A DNA stretch of 27,179 nt from Collinsella sp. AF02-46-1 (GTDB lineage: Bacteria; Actinomycetota; Coriobacteriia; Coriobacteriales; Coriobacteriaceae), in the NCBI GenBank assembly GCA_934876235.1, contig CAKXKM010000011.1:1-27179 (forward strand), in the 5' to 3' direction. Below are positions 5,942 to 14,252 of this stretch, piece after piece. The translations under genes were made by a program, and so were the position numbers. The notes under the pieces were generated by a model. It searched no databases and was not told the origin of the DNA. It saw only the letters and a program-made list of their open reading frames with translations. Numbering within the stretch: position 1 is the stretch's first letter; each line of letters begins with the position of its first letter.

Positions 5942-6886
5942 GTGGCGTTCAACCATAAGCATCTGATCGACATTACCGAGTACTCCGAAGAGGACATCAA
6001 GCTCATCCTCGAGACCGCCAAGGCGTTCTCCGAGGTCAACGAGCGTGCCATCAAGAAGGTCCCCACGCTCAAGGGCAAGACCATCGTCAACATGTTCAAC
6101 GAGCCCTCGACGCGCACCCGCAGCTCCTTCGAGCTCGCCGAGAAGCGTCTTTCGGCCGACAGCCTCAACTTTGGCGGCTCCTCGACCTCCACGGTCAAGG
6201 GCGAGAGCCTCGTCGACACCGTCGAGACCCTCAACGCCTATAAGATCGACTGCATCGTCGTTCGCGATAAGCACGCCGGTGCTCCCTACATCGTCACGCA
6301 GAACTCGCCCGCGAGCGTCATCTGCGCCGGTGACGGCAAGCACAACCATCCCACGCAGGCCCTACTCGACCTGTACACCATCTGGGAGCACAAGGGCGAC
6401 TTCCACGGTCTGAAGGTCGCTGTCGTCGGTGATATCGCGCACTCCCGCGTCTGCGGCTCGCTGATTCCCGCGTTGAAGATCATGGGCTGCGAGACCTATG
6501 CCGTCGCCCCCGGCACGCTGCTGCCGCCGGCACCTGAGGTCCTGGGCTGCGACCACGTGACGAGCGACCTCGATTCCGTTCTGCCCGAGCTGGACGTCGT
6601 CTACATGCTGCGCGTGCAGCAGGAGCGCCTCGAGGGTGCCCCGTTCCCGACTATTCGCGAGTACCACAAGCTTTTCGGTTTGACCAAGGACCGCGAGAAG
6701 CTCATGAAGCCCGACGCGATCATCTGCCACCCGGGCCCCATTAACCGCGGCGTCGAGTTCGACTCCTATATGGCCGACCACCCGCAACGCTCCGTCATCC
6801 TGGAGCAGGTCTACGCCGGTATCTGCGTGCGTATGGCTATCCTGTATCTGCTGCTTGGAGGTGCCGATAATGGCCTTGCTTCTTAA
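5942..6886 (+). CDS. pyrB: Aspartate carbamoyltransferase catalytic subunit
   Basis: The 314-residue enzyme condenses carbamoyl phosphate with aspartate, the committed step of pyrimidine synthesis. Residues 56-60 are STRTR, the carbamoyl-phosphate loop. HPTQALLD at 136-143 and HPGPINRGVE near the C-terminus are hallmark motifs of ATCase rather than OTCase. GTG 5942 is chosen as start because GGAGGTGA at 5926-5933 matches the anti-SD perfectly and sits eight bases before it. A GTG at 5930 would add four residues but lies inside that SD. No pyrI regulatory subunit is present. The 3' end overlaps pyrC by 17 bases, implying translational coupling. Confidence 0.94.
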   Translation: MAFNHKHLIDITEYSEEDIKLILETAKAFSEVNERAIKKVPTLKGKTIVNMFNEPSTRTRSSFELAEKRLSADSLNFGGSSTSTVKGESLVDTVETLNAYKIDCIVVRDKHAGAPYIVTQNSPASVICAGDGKHNHPTQALLDLYTIWEHKGDFHGLKVAVVGDIAHSRVCGSLIPALKIMGCETYAVAPGTLLPPAPEVLGCDHVTSDLDSVLPELDVVYMLRVQQERLEGAPFPTIREYHKLFGLTKDREKLMKPDAIICHPGPINRGVEFDSYMADHPQRSVILEQVYAGICVRMAILYLLLGGADNGLAS

Positions 6887-8159
6887 GAATGCCCACGTCG
6901 TCGACCCGTCCGTCGAGCTTGACGGTGTCGTTGACGTCCTGATTGACGGCGACAAGATCGCCGAGGTCGGCGAGAACCTCAGCCACGAGGGCGCCGAGGT
7001 CGTCGACCTTTCCGGCAAGTACCTCGTCCCCGGCCTGGTGGATATGCACGTTCACCTTCGCGAGCCCGGGTACGAGGTCAAAGAGGACATCGAGAGCGGC
7101 ACCCGCGCAGCTGCCAAGGGCGGCTTTACCGGCGTGTGCTCCATGCCCAACACCGATCCCGTCACCGATAACGGCACCGTCGTGGAGTTTGTCAAGTCCC
7201 GCGCTGCCGAGGTCGGTCACTGCCGCGTCTATCCGTCGGGCGCCATGACCCGCGGTCTTAAGGGCGAGGCCATGTCCGAGATGGGCGATATGGTCGCCCA
7301 CGGCGCCGTCGCCTTTACCGACGACGGTCGCGGCGTGCAGGGCGCGGGCATGCTCCGTCGCTGCATGGACTACGGCAAGATGTTCGGCAAGGTCTTTATG
7401 AGCCACTGCCAGGACGAGGACCTGGTCGGTCACGGTCAGATCAACGAGGGCAAGGTCTCGACCCGTCTGGCCCTCGAGGGCTGGCCGGCTGCCGGCGAGG
7501 AGCTCCAGATCGCCCGCGACATCGAGATCGCCAAACTGACCGGTGCCAAGCTGCACATCCAGCACATTTCCACCGCCCATGGCCTGGAGCTCGTGCGTGC
7601 CGGTAAGGCCGCTGGCGTTCAGGTTACCTGCGAGGCCACCCCGCACCACATGTTCCTGACCGAGAACGACCTGGACGAGACCTACAACACCTCGCTCAAG
7701 GTCAATCCGCCGCTGCGTACCGAGGAGGACGCCGAGGCTATCCGTCAGGGTGTCATCGACGGCACCGTCGACGTTATCGTCACCGATCACGCTCCCCACA
7801 CTCCGTGGGAGAAGGCCCGCGAGTTCGAGCTTGCGCCCTTTGGCATGATCGGCCTCGAGACCTCGCTGTCGCTTGTGCTCACCGAGCTGGTCAACACGGG
7901 CAAGATGAGCATGGGCCGCATGGTCGAGCTCATGGCCATCAAGCCGCGTGAGATCCTGGGCCTCGACCAGGTTCAGGTCAAGGCGGGTTCCATTGCCGAC
8001 CTGACCGTGTTCGATCCCACCGCAACCTGGACGGTCGGCGAGGACGGTTACGAGTCGCGTGCCGAGAACTCCGGCTTCGCCGGTCGCACGCTTACCGGTC
8101 GTGCCACCGATGTGTTTGTCGGCGGCAAGCAGACGCTCGCCGACGGCTGCATCTGCTAG
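6870..8159 (+). CDS. pyrC: Dihydroorotase (type I)
   Basis: The 429-residue amidohydrolase closes carbamoyl aspartate to dihydroorotate. Metal and catalytic residues seen are H60/H62 in DMHVHLREPG, D151 in FTDDGRG, H179 in SHCQDED, H232 in IQHIST and D306 in TDHAPH. This is the set used by Gram-positive type I dihydroorotases that hold zinc with aspartate rather than carboxylated lysine. MPNTDPV (92-98) is the substrate loop. ATG 6870 is preceded by TTGGAGG at the usual distance, whereas an upstream in-frame start at 6855 would lie on that SD. It overlaps the pyrB 3' end and is followed by a 92-base gap with a GC hairpin before pyrK. Confidence 0.95.
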   Translation: MALLLKNAHVVDPSVELDGVVDVLIDGDKIAEVGENLSHEGAEVVDLSGKYLVPGLVDMHVHLREPGYEVKEDIESGTRAAAKGGFTGVCSMPNTDPVTDNGTVVEFVKSRAAEVGHCRVYPSGAMTRGLKGEAMSEMGDMVAHGAVAFTDDGRGVQGAGMLRRCMDYGKMFGKVFMSHCQDEDLVGHGQINEGKVSTRLALEGWPAAGEELQIARDIEIAKLTGAKLHIQHISTAHGLELVRAGKAAGVQVTCEATPHHMFLTENDLDETYNTSLKVNPPLRTEEDAEAIRQGVIDGTVDVIVTDHAPHTPWEKAREFELAPFGMIGLETSLSLVLTELVNTGKMSMGRMVELMAIKPREILGLDQVQVKAGSIADLTVFDPTATWTVGEDGYESRAENSGFAGRTLTGRATDVFVGGKQTLADGCIC

Positions 8160-8179
8160 CATAGCCTTATCGCTTTTGT

Positions 8180-8204
8180 GCGCGGTGCCCTTGCGGTGCC
8201 GCGC
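8180..8204 (+). other. Intra-operon hairpin between pyrC and pyrK
   Basis: GCGCGGTGCC (8180-8189) pairs with GGTGCCGCGC (8195-8204) over ten positions, including two G-U pairs, around a 5-nt loop. It is followed by TTTCTGTTCGTTTTG, which is U-rich but interrupted. It could be a leaky terminator or a processing or stability element that lowers expression of pyrK-pyrD-pyrF relative to pyrR-pyrB-pyrC. Confidence 0.45.
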
Positions 8205-8251
8205 TTTCTGTTCGTTTTGACCATGCAACCGCATGGGGGATTGGAGCGTCT

Positions 8252-9043
8252 ATGCCCACACCTTCCACTGCACGCATGCACGACTTCGAGGTCGTCTCGA
8301 ACCAGGAGATCGCCGACGGCGTCTTCTCGCTCGTCATCTCGGCCCCTAAGCTTGCAAGTGCGCTCAAGCCCGGTCAGTTTGTGAACATTGCCGTGCCCGG
8401 CGATGCGTCCTCGCTGCTTCGCGTGCCCCTGAGCTTCTATCGCGCCGACGCCCAGGCCGGTACCGTCGAGCTGTGGTACGCCGTCGTGGGCGACGACACC
8501 CGTCGTCTGTCGCAGATGGCTCCCGGCTCCACCTCTAATCTGCTGGGCCCTGGCGGCCGCGGCTGGCTTGTGCCCGAGGGCACCAGGAAGGCGCTGCTCG
8601 TTGCGGGCGGCATCGGTGTTCCGCCCGTGCTGTGCCTTGCCGGCAAGCTTGCCGAGCAGGGTGTGGCCGTTGACGTGTGCCTGGGCTTTGGCACCGCGTC
8701 CAAGGCCGTGGGCGTCGATGAGTTCCGTGCTCTGTGCGACACGGTCAATGTGTGCACCGACGACGGCTCGCTCGGCACGCACGGTTTTTGCACCGATCCT
8801 GCCGCCGAGCTGCTTGGCGAGGGCGGCTACGACTACGTGGCCAGCTGCGGTCCCGCCGTTATGATGAAGAAGGTCGCCGCCGCTGCCGCCGAGGCCGGTG
8901 CGTACTGCGAGGTGTCGCTTGAGCGCATGATGAGCTGTGGCTTTGGCGCCTGCAACACCTGCAATGTCGAGACGGTCGACGGTATGAAGGGCGCCTGCAT
9001 GTGCGGCCCCGTGTTCGATGCTTCCAAGGTGGTGGTCTTCTAG
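8252..9043 (+). CDS. pyrK: Dihydroorotate dehydrogenase electron-transfer subunit PyrK
   Basis: The 263-residue iron-sulfur flavoprotein passes electrons from PyrD to NAD+ in class 1B dihydroorotate dehydrogenase. The N-terminal FAD domain (about 10-110) has RVPLSFYR and GPGGRGW. The NAD domain has VAGGIGVPPVL (117-127). The [2Fe-2S] ligands are C229, C234, C237 and C249 in the C-x4-C-x2-C-x11-C pattern before GPVFDA. A GGAG about seven bases upstream supports ATG 8252. Its stop TAG overlaps the GTG start of pyrD, fitting a fixed 1:1 complex. Confidence 0.94.
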   Translation: MPTPSTARMHDFEVVSNQEIADGVFSLVISAPKLASALKPGQFVNIAVPGDASSLLRVPLSFYRADAQAGTVELWYAVVGDDTRRLSQMAPGSTSNLLGPGGRGWLVPEGTRKALLVAGGIGVPPVLCLAGKLAEQGVAVDVCLGFGTASKAVGVDEFRALCDTVNVCTDDGSLGTHGFCTDPAAELLGEGGYDYVASCGPAVMMKKVAAAAAEAGAYCEVSLERMMSCGFGACNTCNVETVDGMKGACMCGPVFDASKVVVF

Positions 9044-9966
9044 TGGGTACTGTGAACATGGCCGTCGATTTCGGCGGCGTCAAGATGCAAAACCCCATCA
9101 ACACTGCAGCCGGTACCTTTGGCTACGGCTGGCAGTTCCAGAACTTCTTTGATGTCTCCCAGCTGGGCGCCATCACCACCAAGGGTTGTGCTGCCGAGCC
9201 CTGGCCCGGCAACCCCGCGCCTCGCATGGCCGAGATCCCGGGCGGCATGATCAACTCCGTGGGCCTTCAGAACCCCGGCGTGGCCGCCTTTGCCCGTGAG
9301 TCCGGCCCGTGGCTCGAGCAGCTCTCCAAGGACGGTTGCCAGGTCATCTGCCAGGTCGCCGGTCATTCCGTCGAGGAGTTTGTCCGCGCGCTCGAGATGT
9401 ATGTCGAGCTGTGCCCCTGGGCTGCCGGCTACGAGATCAACGTCAGCTGCCCCAATATCGCCGCCGGCGGTGCCGCCATGGGCTCCTCGCCCGAGGGCGC
9501 CTCTGCCGTTATGGCCGCCTGCCGTAAGGTGACCGATAAGCCGCTGTTCGTAAAGATGGCTCCGGTTAACGTCGCCGAGATTGCCAAGGCTCTCGAGGCC
9601 GCCGGCGCCGACGGCCTTTCGGTTATCAACTCCATCCAGGGCATGGCCATCGACGTTCATACCCGCAAGTCCCGTGTGGCCAAGCCCAAGGGCGGCCTTT
9701 CGGGCCCGCTGTGCCACCACATCGCCGTTCGTATGGTCTGGGAGGTTGCTCAGGCCGTCGATATCCCCATCAACGGTGTCGGCGGCGTCATGACCGGCGA
9801 GGATGCGGCTGAGTTTATCCTGGCCGGCGCCACCTGCGTGTCTGTCGGCATGGCCAACTTCGTCGATCCGTGCGCTTCGCTCAAGATCGCTCACGAGCTC
9901 GAGGCCTGGGCAGAGTCCCAGGGCGTGAAGGACATCAACGAGCTGGTAGGTGCTTTCGAATGCTAG
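9043..9966 (+). CDS. pyrD: Dihydroorotate dehydrogenase catalytic subunit, class 1B
   Basis: The 307-residue FMN enzyme oxidises dihydroorotate to orotate, working with PyrK and NAD+. Seen are NTAAGTFGYG (20-29), NSVGLQNPG, and the catalytic cysteine C136 in INVSCPN (class 1B uses Cys where class 2 uses Ser). Also visible are the FMN phosphate segment PINGVGGVMTGEDAAEFILAG and the final VSVGMANFVDP. GTG 9043 is preferred because it gives TAGTG coupling with pyrK and an AAGGTGG lies upstream. ATG 9058 is an alternative without a visible SD. The 3' end overlaps pyrF by seven bases. Confidence 0.94.
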   Translation: MGTVNMAVDFGGVKMQNPINTAAGTFGYGWQFQNFFDVSQLGAITTKGCAAEPWPGNPAPRMAEIPGGMINSVGLQNPGVAAFARESGPWLEQLSKDGCQVICQVAGHSVEEFVRALEMYVELCPWAAGYEINVSCPNIAAGGAAMGSSPEGASAVMAACRKVTDKPLFVKMAPVNVAEIAKALEAAGADGLSVINSIQGMAIDVHTRKSRVAKPKGGLSGPLCHHIAVRMVWEVAQAVDIPINGVGGVMTGEDAAEFILAGATCVSVGMANFVDPCASLKIAHELEAWAESQGVKDINELVGAFEC

Positions 9967-10676
9967 AGACCGATGCCCGCGACCGCGTTATCGTCGCCCT
10001 CGACTGCGACCGTGAGCGTGCGCTCGAGCTCGCACACGAGCTTTCCGGTCATGCCGCTTGGCTCAAGGTCGGCATGACGCTCTATTACGCTGAGGGCCCC
10101 GAGATCGTCAAGACCTTTAAGGACCTTGGCTTTAAGGTCTTCCTCGACCTTAAGTTCCACGACATTCCGCATCAGGTGCGCGGTGCTGCCCGCTCGGCCT
10201 CGCTTGCCGGTGCCGACCTGCTTTCGGTCCACGGCCTGGGCTCGGGCGCTATGCTCGCTGCCTGCCGTGAGGGTGCCGAAGAGGCACGCGAGGACCGCGC
10301 CAAGCTCGTCGCCATCACCGTGCTCACGAGTATGAATCAGGATGCCTTGAGCGAGATCGGCGTCGAGTCACCCGTCGCCGAGGAAGCCGCCCGTCTGGCA
10401 AAGCTTGCCCAGGCTAACGGCATCGATGGCATCGTGTGCTCGCCGATGGAGGCTCACGACATGCGTGAGCTGTTGGGTCCTGATGCCCTGATCGTGACTC
10501 CGGGTGTGCGTCCGGTGGGTGCCGCCCTTGGAGACCAGTCCCGCGTGGCGACGCCTTCCCAGGCTATCGAGCGTGGCGCAAGCCACATTGTGGTGGGCCG
10601 TCCCATCACCGGTGCCGACGACCCGGTTGCCGCCTTTGACGCCATCGTCGCCGAGCTGGTCGAAAGCGTCGCGTAA
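9960..10676 (+). CDS. pyrF: Orotidine 5'-phosphate decarboxylase
   Basis: The 238-residue TIM barrel decarboxylates OMP to UMP. The catalytic tetrad region is DLKFHDIPHQV, with D63, K65 and D68. RVIVALDC near the N-terminus and VVGRPITGADDP near the C-terminus (phosphate site) are typical of the bacterial short form. ATG 9960 overlaps the pyrD stop and has GGTAGGTG upstream. A longer in-frame extension back to 9870 lies wholly inside pyrD and is not homologous. It is the last gene of the operon, and pyrE is not in the window. Confidence 0.95.
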   Translation: MLETDARDRVIVALDCDRERALELAHELSGHAAWLKVGMTLYYAEGPEIVKTFKDLGFKVFLDLKFHDIPHQVRGAARSASLAGADLLSVHGLGSGAMLAACREGAEEAREDRAKLVAITVLTSMNQDALSEIGVESPVAEEAARLAKLAQANGIDGIVCSPMEAHDMRELLGPDALIVTPGVRPVGAALGDQSRVATPSQAIERGASHIVVGRPITGADDPVAAFDAIVAELVESVA

Positions 10677-10721
10677 AAGATTCCCCTAAGTCACCACTTT
10701 TGGGTCTCTTTAGCACAAATT

Positions 10722-10814
10722 AGCCCCTGTGCCTGCGAAAACTTTCCCATCCTTTGTGTGGAATCGCAGGTCAGGGGCTCAACTTTGTCCTCCGTATATT
10801 GCACTTTTCGCAGG
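10722..10814 (+). repeat. Long imperfect palindrome and competing arm in the pyrF-mihF spacer
   Basis: AGCCCCTG (10722-10729) pairs with CAGGGGCT (10772-10779), and CCTGCGA (10732-10738) pairs with TCGCAGG (10764-10770), giving a 15-bp stem with a small internal loop. In addition, CCTGCGAAAA (10732-10741) is perfectly complementary to TTTTCGCAGG (10805-10814), so the inner arm has two possible partners. No U-run follows, so it is not a standard terminator. It may be a mobile palindromic repeat or a structured RNA at the operon end. Confidence 0.6.
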
Positions 10815-10863
10815 TATCGTCTAACCTATGGTGCCGTCGATTGGGCATTTAGTGCGTTTGACG

Positions 10864-10872
10864 TGCTAAAAT
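10864..10872 (+). promoter_or_regulatory. Extended -10 promoter of the mihF-gmk-rpoZ-thiI operon
   Basis: TGCTAAAAT, an extended -10, lies 45 bases before the mihF start. TTGGGC (10841-10846) is the only nearby -35-like hexamer, but its spacing is 20 bp. A leader of about 40 bases would follow. Confidence 0.5.
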
Positions 10873-10916
10873 GCCAATTATTGCATCAGATATAACCCAA
10901 CTATTTGGAGGTTCGA

Positions 10917-11225
10917 ATGGCACTCCCTCAGCTTACCGACGAGCAGCGCAAGCAGGCTCTTGAGAAGGCTGCCGCCGCACGTCACGCTCGCGCTGAGCTT
11001 CGCGAGCAGATCAAGAAGGGCGAGAAGTCCCTCGAGTCCGTGCTCAACTCCGATGACCCCATCGCTTCCCGCATGAAGGTTTCCACCCTCATTGAGTCTC
11101 TGCCCGGTTATGGCAAGGCCAAGGCCGCCAAGATCATGGAGGAGCTCGGCATCTCCGCTACCCGTCGCGTCCAGGGCCTCGGCGTCCGTCAGCGCGAGCA
11201 GCTCCTCGAGCAGCTGACCAAATAA
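10917..11225 (+). CDS. mihF: Actinobacterial integration host factor (mIHF)
   Basis: The 102-residue nucleoid protein belongs to the actinobacterial IHF family, which is unrelated to HU/IHF of proteobacteria. It binds and shapes DNA and is essential in mycobacteria. The N-terminal half is a charged helix (DEQRKQALEKAAAARHARAE), followed by the family region KVSTLIESLPGYGKAKAAK, a helix-two-turn-helix DNA-binding element, and RRVQGLGVRQREQLL at the end. ATG 10917 follows TTGGAGG (10905-10911); a TTG on that SD would add four residues and is rejected. The order pyrF-mihF-gmk-rpoZ is typical of Actinobacteria and is strong taxonomic evidence. Its stop abuts gmk with no gap. Confidence 0.93.
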   Translation: MALPQLTDEQRKQALEKAAAARHARAELREQIKKGEKSLESVLNSDDPIASRMKVSTLIESLPGYGKAKAAKIMEELGISATRRVQGLGVRQREQLLEQLTK

Positions 11226-11795
<570 letters not shown>

Positions 11796-11800
11796 GGTCC

Positions 11801-12082
11801 GTGTCCGTTGTAAAGCCTTGCATTGACGATCTTCTGGAGAAGACCGATCACAACCGCTTCCTGCTCGCCTCGCTTGCCTCCAAGCGCGCCTGCGACATCA
11901 ATAGCATGTTGCGTGGCCAGCACAACCGCGTGCTTGCCGTCCAGGATGTCGATGACATCACCATCGGGCTTTCCGGTGCCGATACCATCTCGATGGCTAT
12001 GGACGAGATTGTCGACGGTGACATCTCTTATGACGAGGCCCGTTACGAGAAGGCGCTCGGCCACAAGGTTGCTGAAGCCTAA
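11801..12082 (+). CDS. rpoZ: RNA polymerase omega subunit
   Basis: The 93-residue protein shows the omega signature RFLLASLASKRACDINSML followed by a conserved VLAVQDVDDITIGLSG. It assists folding and assembly of the beta-prime subunit. GTG 11801 is preceded by GAGG within the gmk stop region. The downstream thiI start follows its stop without a gap. Typical actinobacterial neighbours coaBC and metK are missing here and thiI takes their place. Confidence 0.93.
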   Translation: MSVVKPCIDDLLEKTDHNRFLLASLASKRACDINSMLRGQHNRVLAVQDVDDITIGLSGADTISMAMDEIVDGDISYDEARYEKALGHKVAEA

Positions 12083-13327
12083 ATGGCGGCTCGCGTCTGC
12101 CTGGTCCACTATCACGAGGTTGGACTGAAGGGCAAGAACCGCGCACATTTTGAGCATATCCTCATGGATAACATCAAGGCGGCTTTGGCCGCCTTTTCCG
12201 TGAATGCCGTGTCTCGAATTTCCGGTTATATCCTCGTGACCTTTAACGAGCATCAGGCCGACGAGGCGGCGCGCGTCATTCGCACCGTCCCCGGCGTTGC
12301 CCGCGTGTCCCTGGCATATCACACCAACCGCGAACCACAGGAGTACTGCGCCGCCGCCGTTAAGGCGCTGCGCGAATTTGGTCCCTTCGAGTCGTTTAAG
12401 GTGCATGCCAAGCGCTCTAACACCGACTACGAGCTCACCTCGATTGATATCAATCGTCAGGTGGGCGAGGTACTGTGCGAGGCGTTTCCCGATAAAAAAG
12501 TCCAGATGCACGACCCCGACGCGATGGTGCACGTACTGGTGGTCCAGGGTAGCGTCTATGTGTATGCGCGCTCCGAGCGCGGCGTGGGTGGCTTGCCGGT
12601 GGGATCTGCCGGCAAGGTCGTGACGTTGCTTTCCTCGGGCATCGATTCTCCGGTGGCGACCTGGATGCTCGCGCGTCGCGGCGCGGTGTGCGTGCCGGTA
12701 CATTTCTCCGGTCGTCCGCAGACGCCCGATACGAGCGAGTATTTGGTGCAGGACATCATTCGCGCCCTTGAGCCGGGTGTCCAGATCGGCCGTCTGTATG
12801 TCGTGCCGTTTGGCGACTGCCAGCGTGAGATTTCGGTCACCTGTCCCAGCAACCTGCGCGTGATCATGTACCGTCGCATCATGTATTCGGTCGCCGAGCG
12901 TATTGCTCATATCGAGGGCGCCAAGGCTATCGTGACCGGTGAATCGCTCGGTCAGGTTGCTTCCCAGACGCTCGAGAACATCATGGCCGTCAATGAGGCC
13001 GTGAAGATTCCCGTGTTCCGCCCGCTGATTGGTTCGGACAAGCAGGAGATCATCGCACGTGCCGAGGAAATCGGTACCTTCGATATCTCGACCGAGGCTG
13101 CTCCCGATTGCTGCACGCTCTTTATGCCGCGCCGCCCCGAGACGCACGCCAAGCTCGATGCCGTGCATGAGGCGTGGGAGCTGTTCGATCACGAGGAGAT
13201 GATTGAGCGTTTGCTCAAACAGACCGAGTACATCGACTTCGAGAGCAACACGTATAAGGCCCCTAAGACCTTAAAACGCAAGCATTCGGAGCTTGCTCCG
13301 CGTGAGATTTACCAAGATCACGAATAA
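12083..13327 (+). CDS. thiI: tRNA 4-thiouridine synthase/thiamine sulfur transferase ThiI
   Basis: The 414-residue protein activates U8 of tRNA with ATP for thiolation, and in some species supplies sulfur for thiazole. The N-terminal ferredoxin-like and THUMP region covers about 1-165. The adenylating PP-loop is LLSSGIDSPVA at 182-192, with Ser in place of the first Gly of the usual SGGIDSP. VTGESLGQVASQTLENI (284-300) and the CC pair 343-344 before TLFMPRRPETHA are ThiI hallmarks. The protein ends without the rhodanese domain of the E. coli enzyme, so sulfur must come from a separate cysteine desulfurase. A terminator follows directly. Confidence 0.95.
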   Translation: MAARVCLVHYHEVGLKGKNRAHFEHILMDNIKAALAAFSVNAVSRISGYILVTFNEHQADEAARVIRTVPGVARVSLAYHTNREPQEYCAAAVKALREFGPFESFKVHAKRSNTDYELTSIDINRQVGEVLCEAFPDKKVQMHDPDAMVHVLVVQGSVYVYARSERGVGGLPVGSAGKVVTLLSSGIDSPVATWMLARRGAVCVPVHFSGRPQTPDTSEYLVQDIIRALEPGVQIGRLYVVPFGDCQREISVTCPSNLRVIMYRRIMYSVAERIAHIEGAKAIVTGESLGQVASQTLENIMAVNEAVKIPVFRPLIGSDKQEIIARAEEIGTFDISTEAAPDCCTLFMPRRPETHAKLDAVHEAWELFDHEEMIERLLKQTEYIDFESNTYKAPKTLKRKHSELAPREIYQDHE

Positions 13328-13337
13328 TGTTGTGTAT

Positions 13338-13371
13338 AGACCGGCGGTGCATTTGCATCGTCGGTCTTTTT
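13338..13371 (+). terminator. Rho-independent terminator after thiI
   Basis: A 13-bp stem (13338-13350 with 13355-13367, two G-U pairs) has an ATTT loop and ends in five T (13367-13371). It begins 11 bases after the thiI stop and closes the mihF-gmk-rpoZ-thiI unit. Confidence 0.85.
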
Positions 13372-13433
13372 GTATCTGGGCTTTTGGCGATAAACGGTTC
13401 ATCTGTCGACGTGTGTCTGAATAAATGGACATT

Positions 13434-13475
13434 TTTTCGCAAGGTTTTGGTCAGCTTTTGGTTTGACCGCGAAAA
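13434..13475. promoter_or_regulatory. Nested inverted repeat upstream of comEA
   Basis: TTTTCGC (13434-13440) and GGTCA (13449-13453) are matched by TGACC (13464-13468) and GCGAAAA (13469-13475). The left side has an 8-nt insertion between the two arms. It sits 66 bases before the comEA start in an otherwise empty spacer (13372-13541) and could be an operator or a leader hairpin. No clear promoter was recognised nearby. Confidence 0.35.
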
Positions 13476-13541
13476 CTGGTGTGGGCGTGCGGAGGCTGCG
13501 GCGTTCGTTTCCTGACACGATGGTGTTGGGAGGTGTTTGCT

Positions 13542-14252
13542 ATGGCGCAGCGCGAGCAACACGAACGGGTTAAACGGATGGACCGCTGGGCAGAAAAGCT
13601 GCTCGGCCACAAGGCGATGGTCGTGGCGATCCTGGTTGTCATTGCCGCCGCAAGCGGCTTGGCGATGGCAAGTTTTGGTGGCCACTCCAGCGGCGTGTCG
13701 TTTGAGCGTAGTGATGAGGCAGGCACCTCGGATGTGCGCGGGACCGGGGATGCGTCACCTGACGATGCCAATGAGTCGTCTGCCAAGAGCTCTTCTGCTG
13801 CCGAGGTGTACGTCGATGTTGATGGCGCCGTTGCAAGACCCGGTGTGTACCGGCTCACAGATGGGGCACGGGTATCCCAGGCGATCGATGCCGCCGGAGG
13901 GCTCACGGCCGAGGCGGATGTGACAGGGCTTAATCGTGCTTCCAAGATCACAGATGGTCAAAAGATCTATGTTCCGACGGTGGGGGAGCAACAAGCGGCT
14001 GCGGCGGTCGGCGGGGCCGAAAGCGGTGCTGCCACGACTCCTGGTGCGGGGTCTTCGTCGGGGCTCGTGAATATCAATACGGCAAGTGCGGCGGAGCTGC
14101 AGACGCTTTCGGGTATCGGGCCTTCTATGGCCCAATCGATTATCGACGAACGGACGCAAAACGGGGCCTTTGCCTCGGTTGATGACCTCATGCGCGTATC
14201 GGGGATCGGTGAGAAAAAACTCGCCAAAATCAAAGATTGCATCTGCGTATGA
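13542..14252 (+). CDS. comEA: Competence DNA receptor ComEA (SLBB plus helix-hairpin-helix)
   Basis: The 236-residue membrane-anchored DNA-binding protein has a short basic N-terminus, one membrane segment at about 25-45, and a Ser/Ala-rich linker (50-87). An SLBB domain follows at 89-145 (EVYVDVDGAVARPGVYRL). A second low-complexity linker leads to the helix-hairpin-helix pair at 175-232 (VNINTASAAELQTLSGIG). ComEA binds incoming double-stranded DNA outside the cell and passes it to ComEC. ATG 13542 has GGGAGG upstream; the in-frame extension back to 13479 lacks any signal. Its stop overlaps the comEC start as ATGA. Confidence 0.93.
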   Translation: MAQREQHERVKRMDRWAEKLLGHKAMVVAILVVIAAASGLAMASFGGHSSGVSFERSDEAGTSDVRGTGDASPDDANESSAKSSSAAEVYVDVDGAVARPGVYRLTDGARVSQAIDAAGGLTAEADVTGLNRASKITDGQKIYVPTVGEQQAAAAVGGAESGAATTPGAGSSSGLVNINTASAAELQTLSGIGPSMAQSIIDERTQNGAFASVDDLMRVSGIGEKKLAKIKDCICV

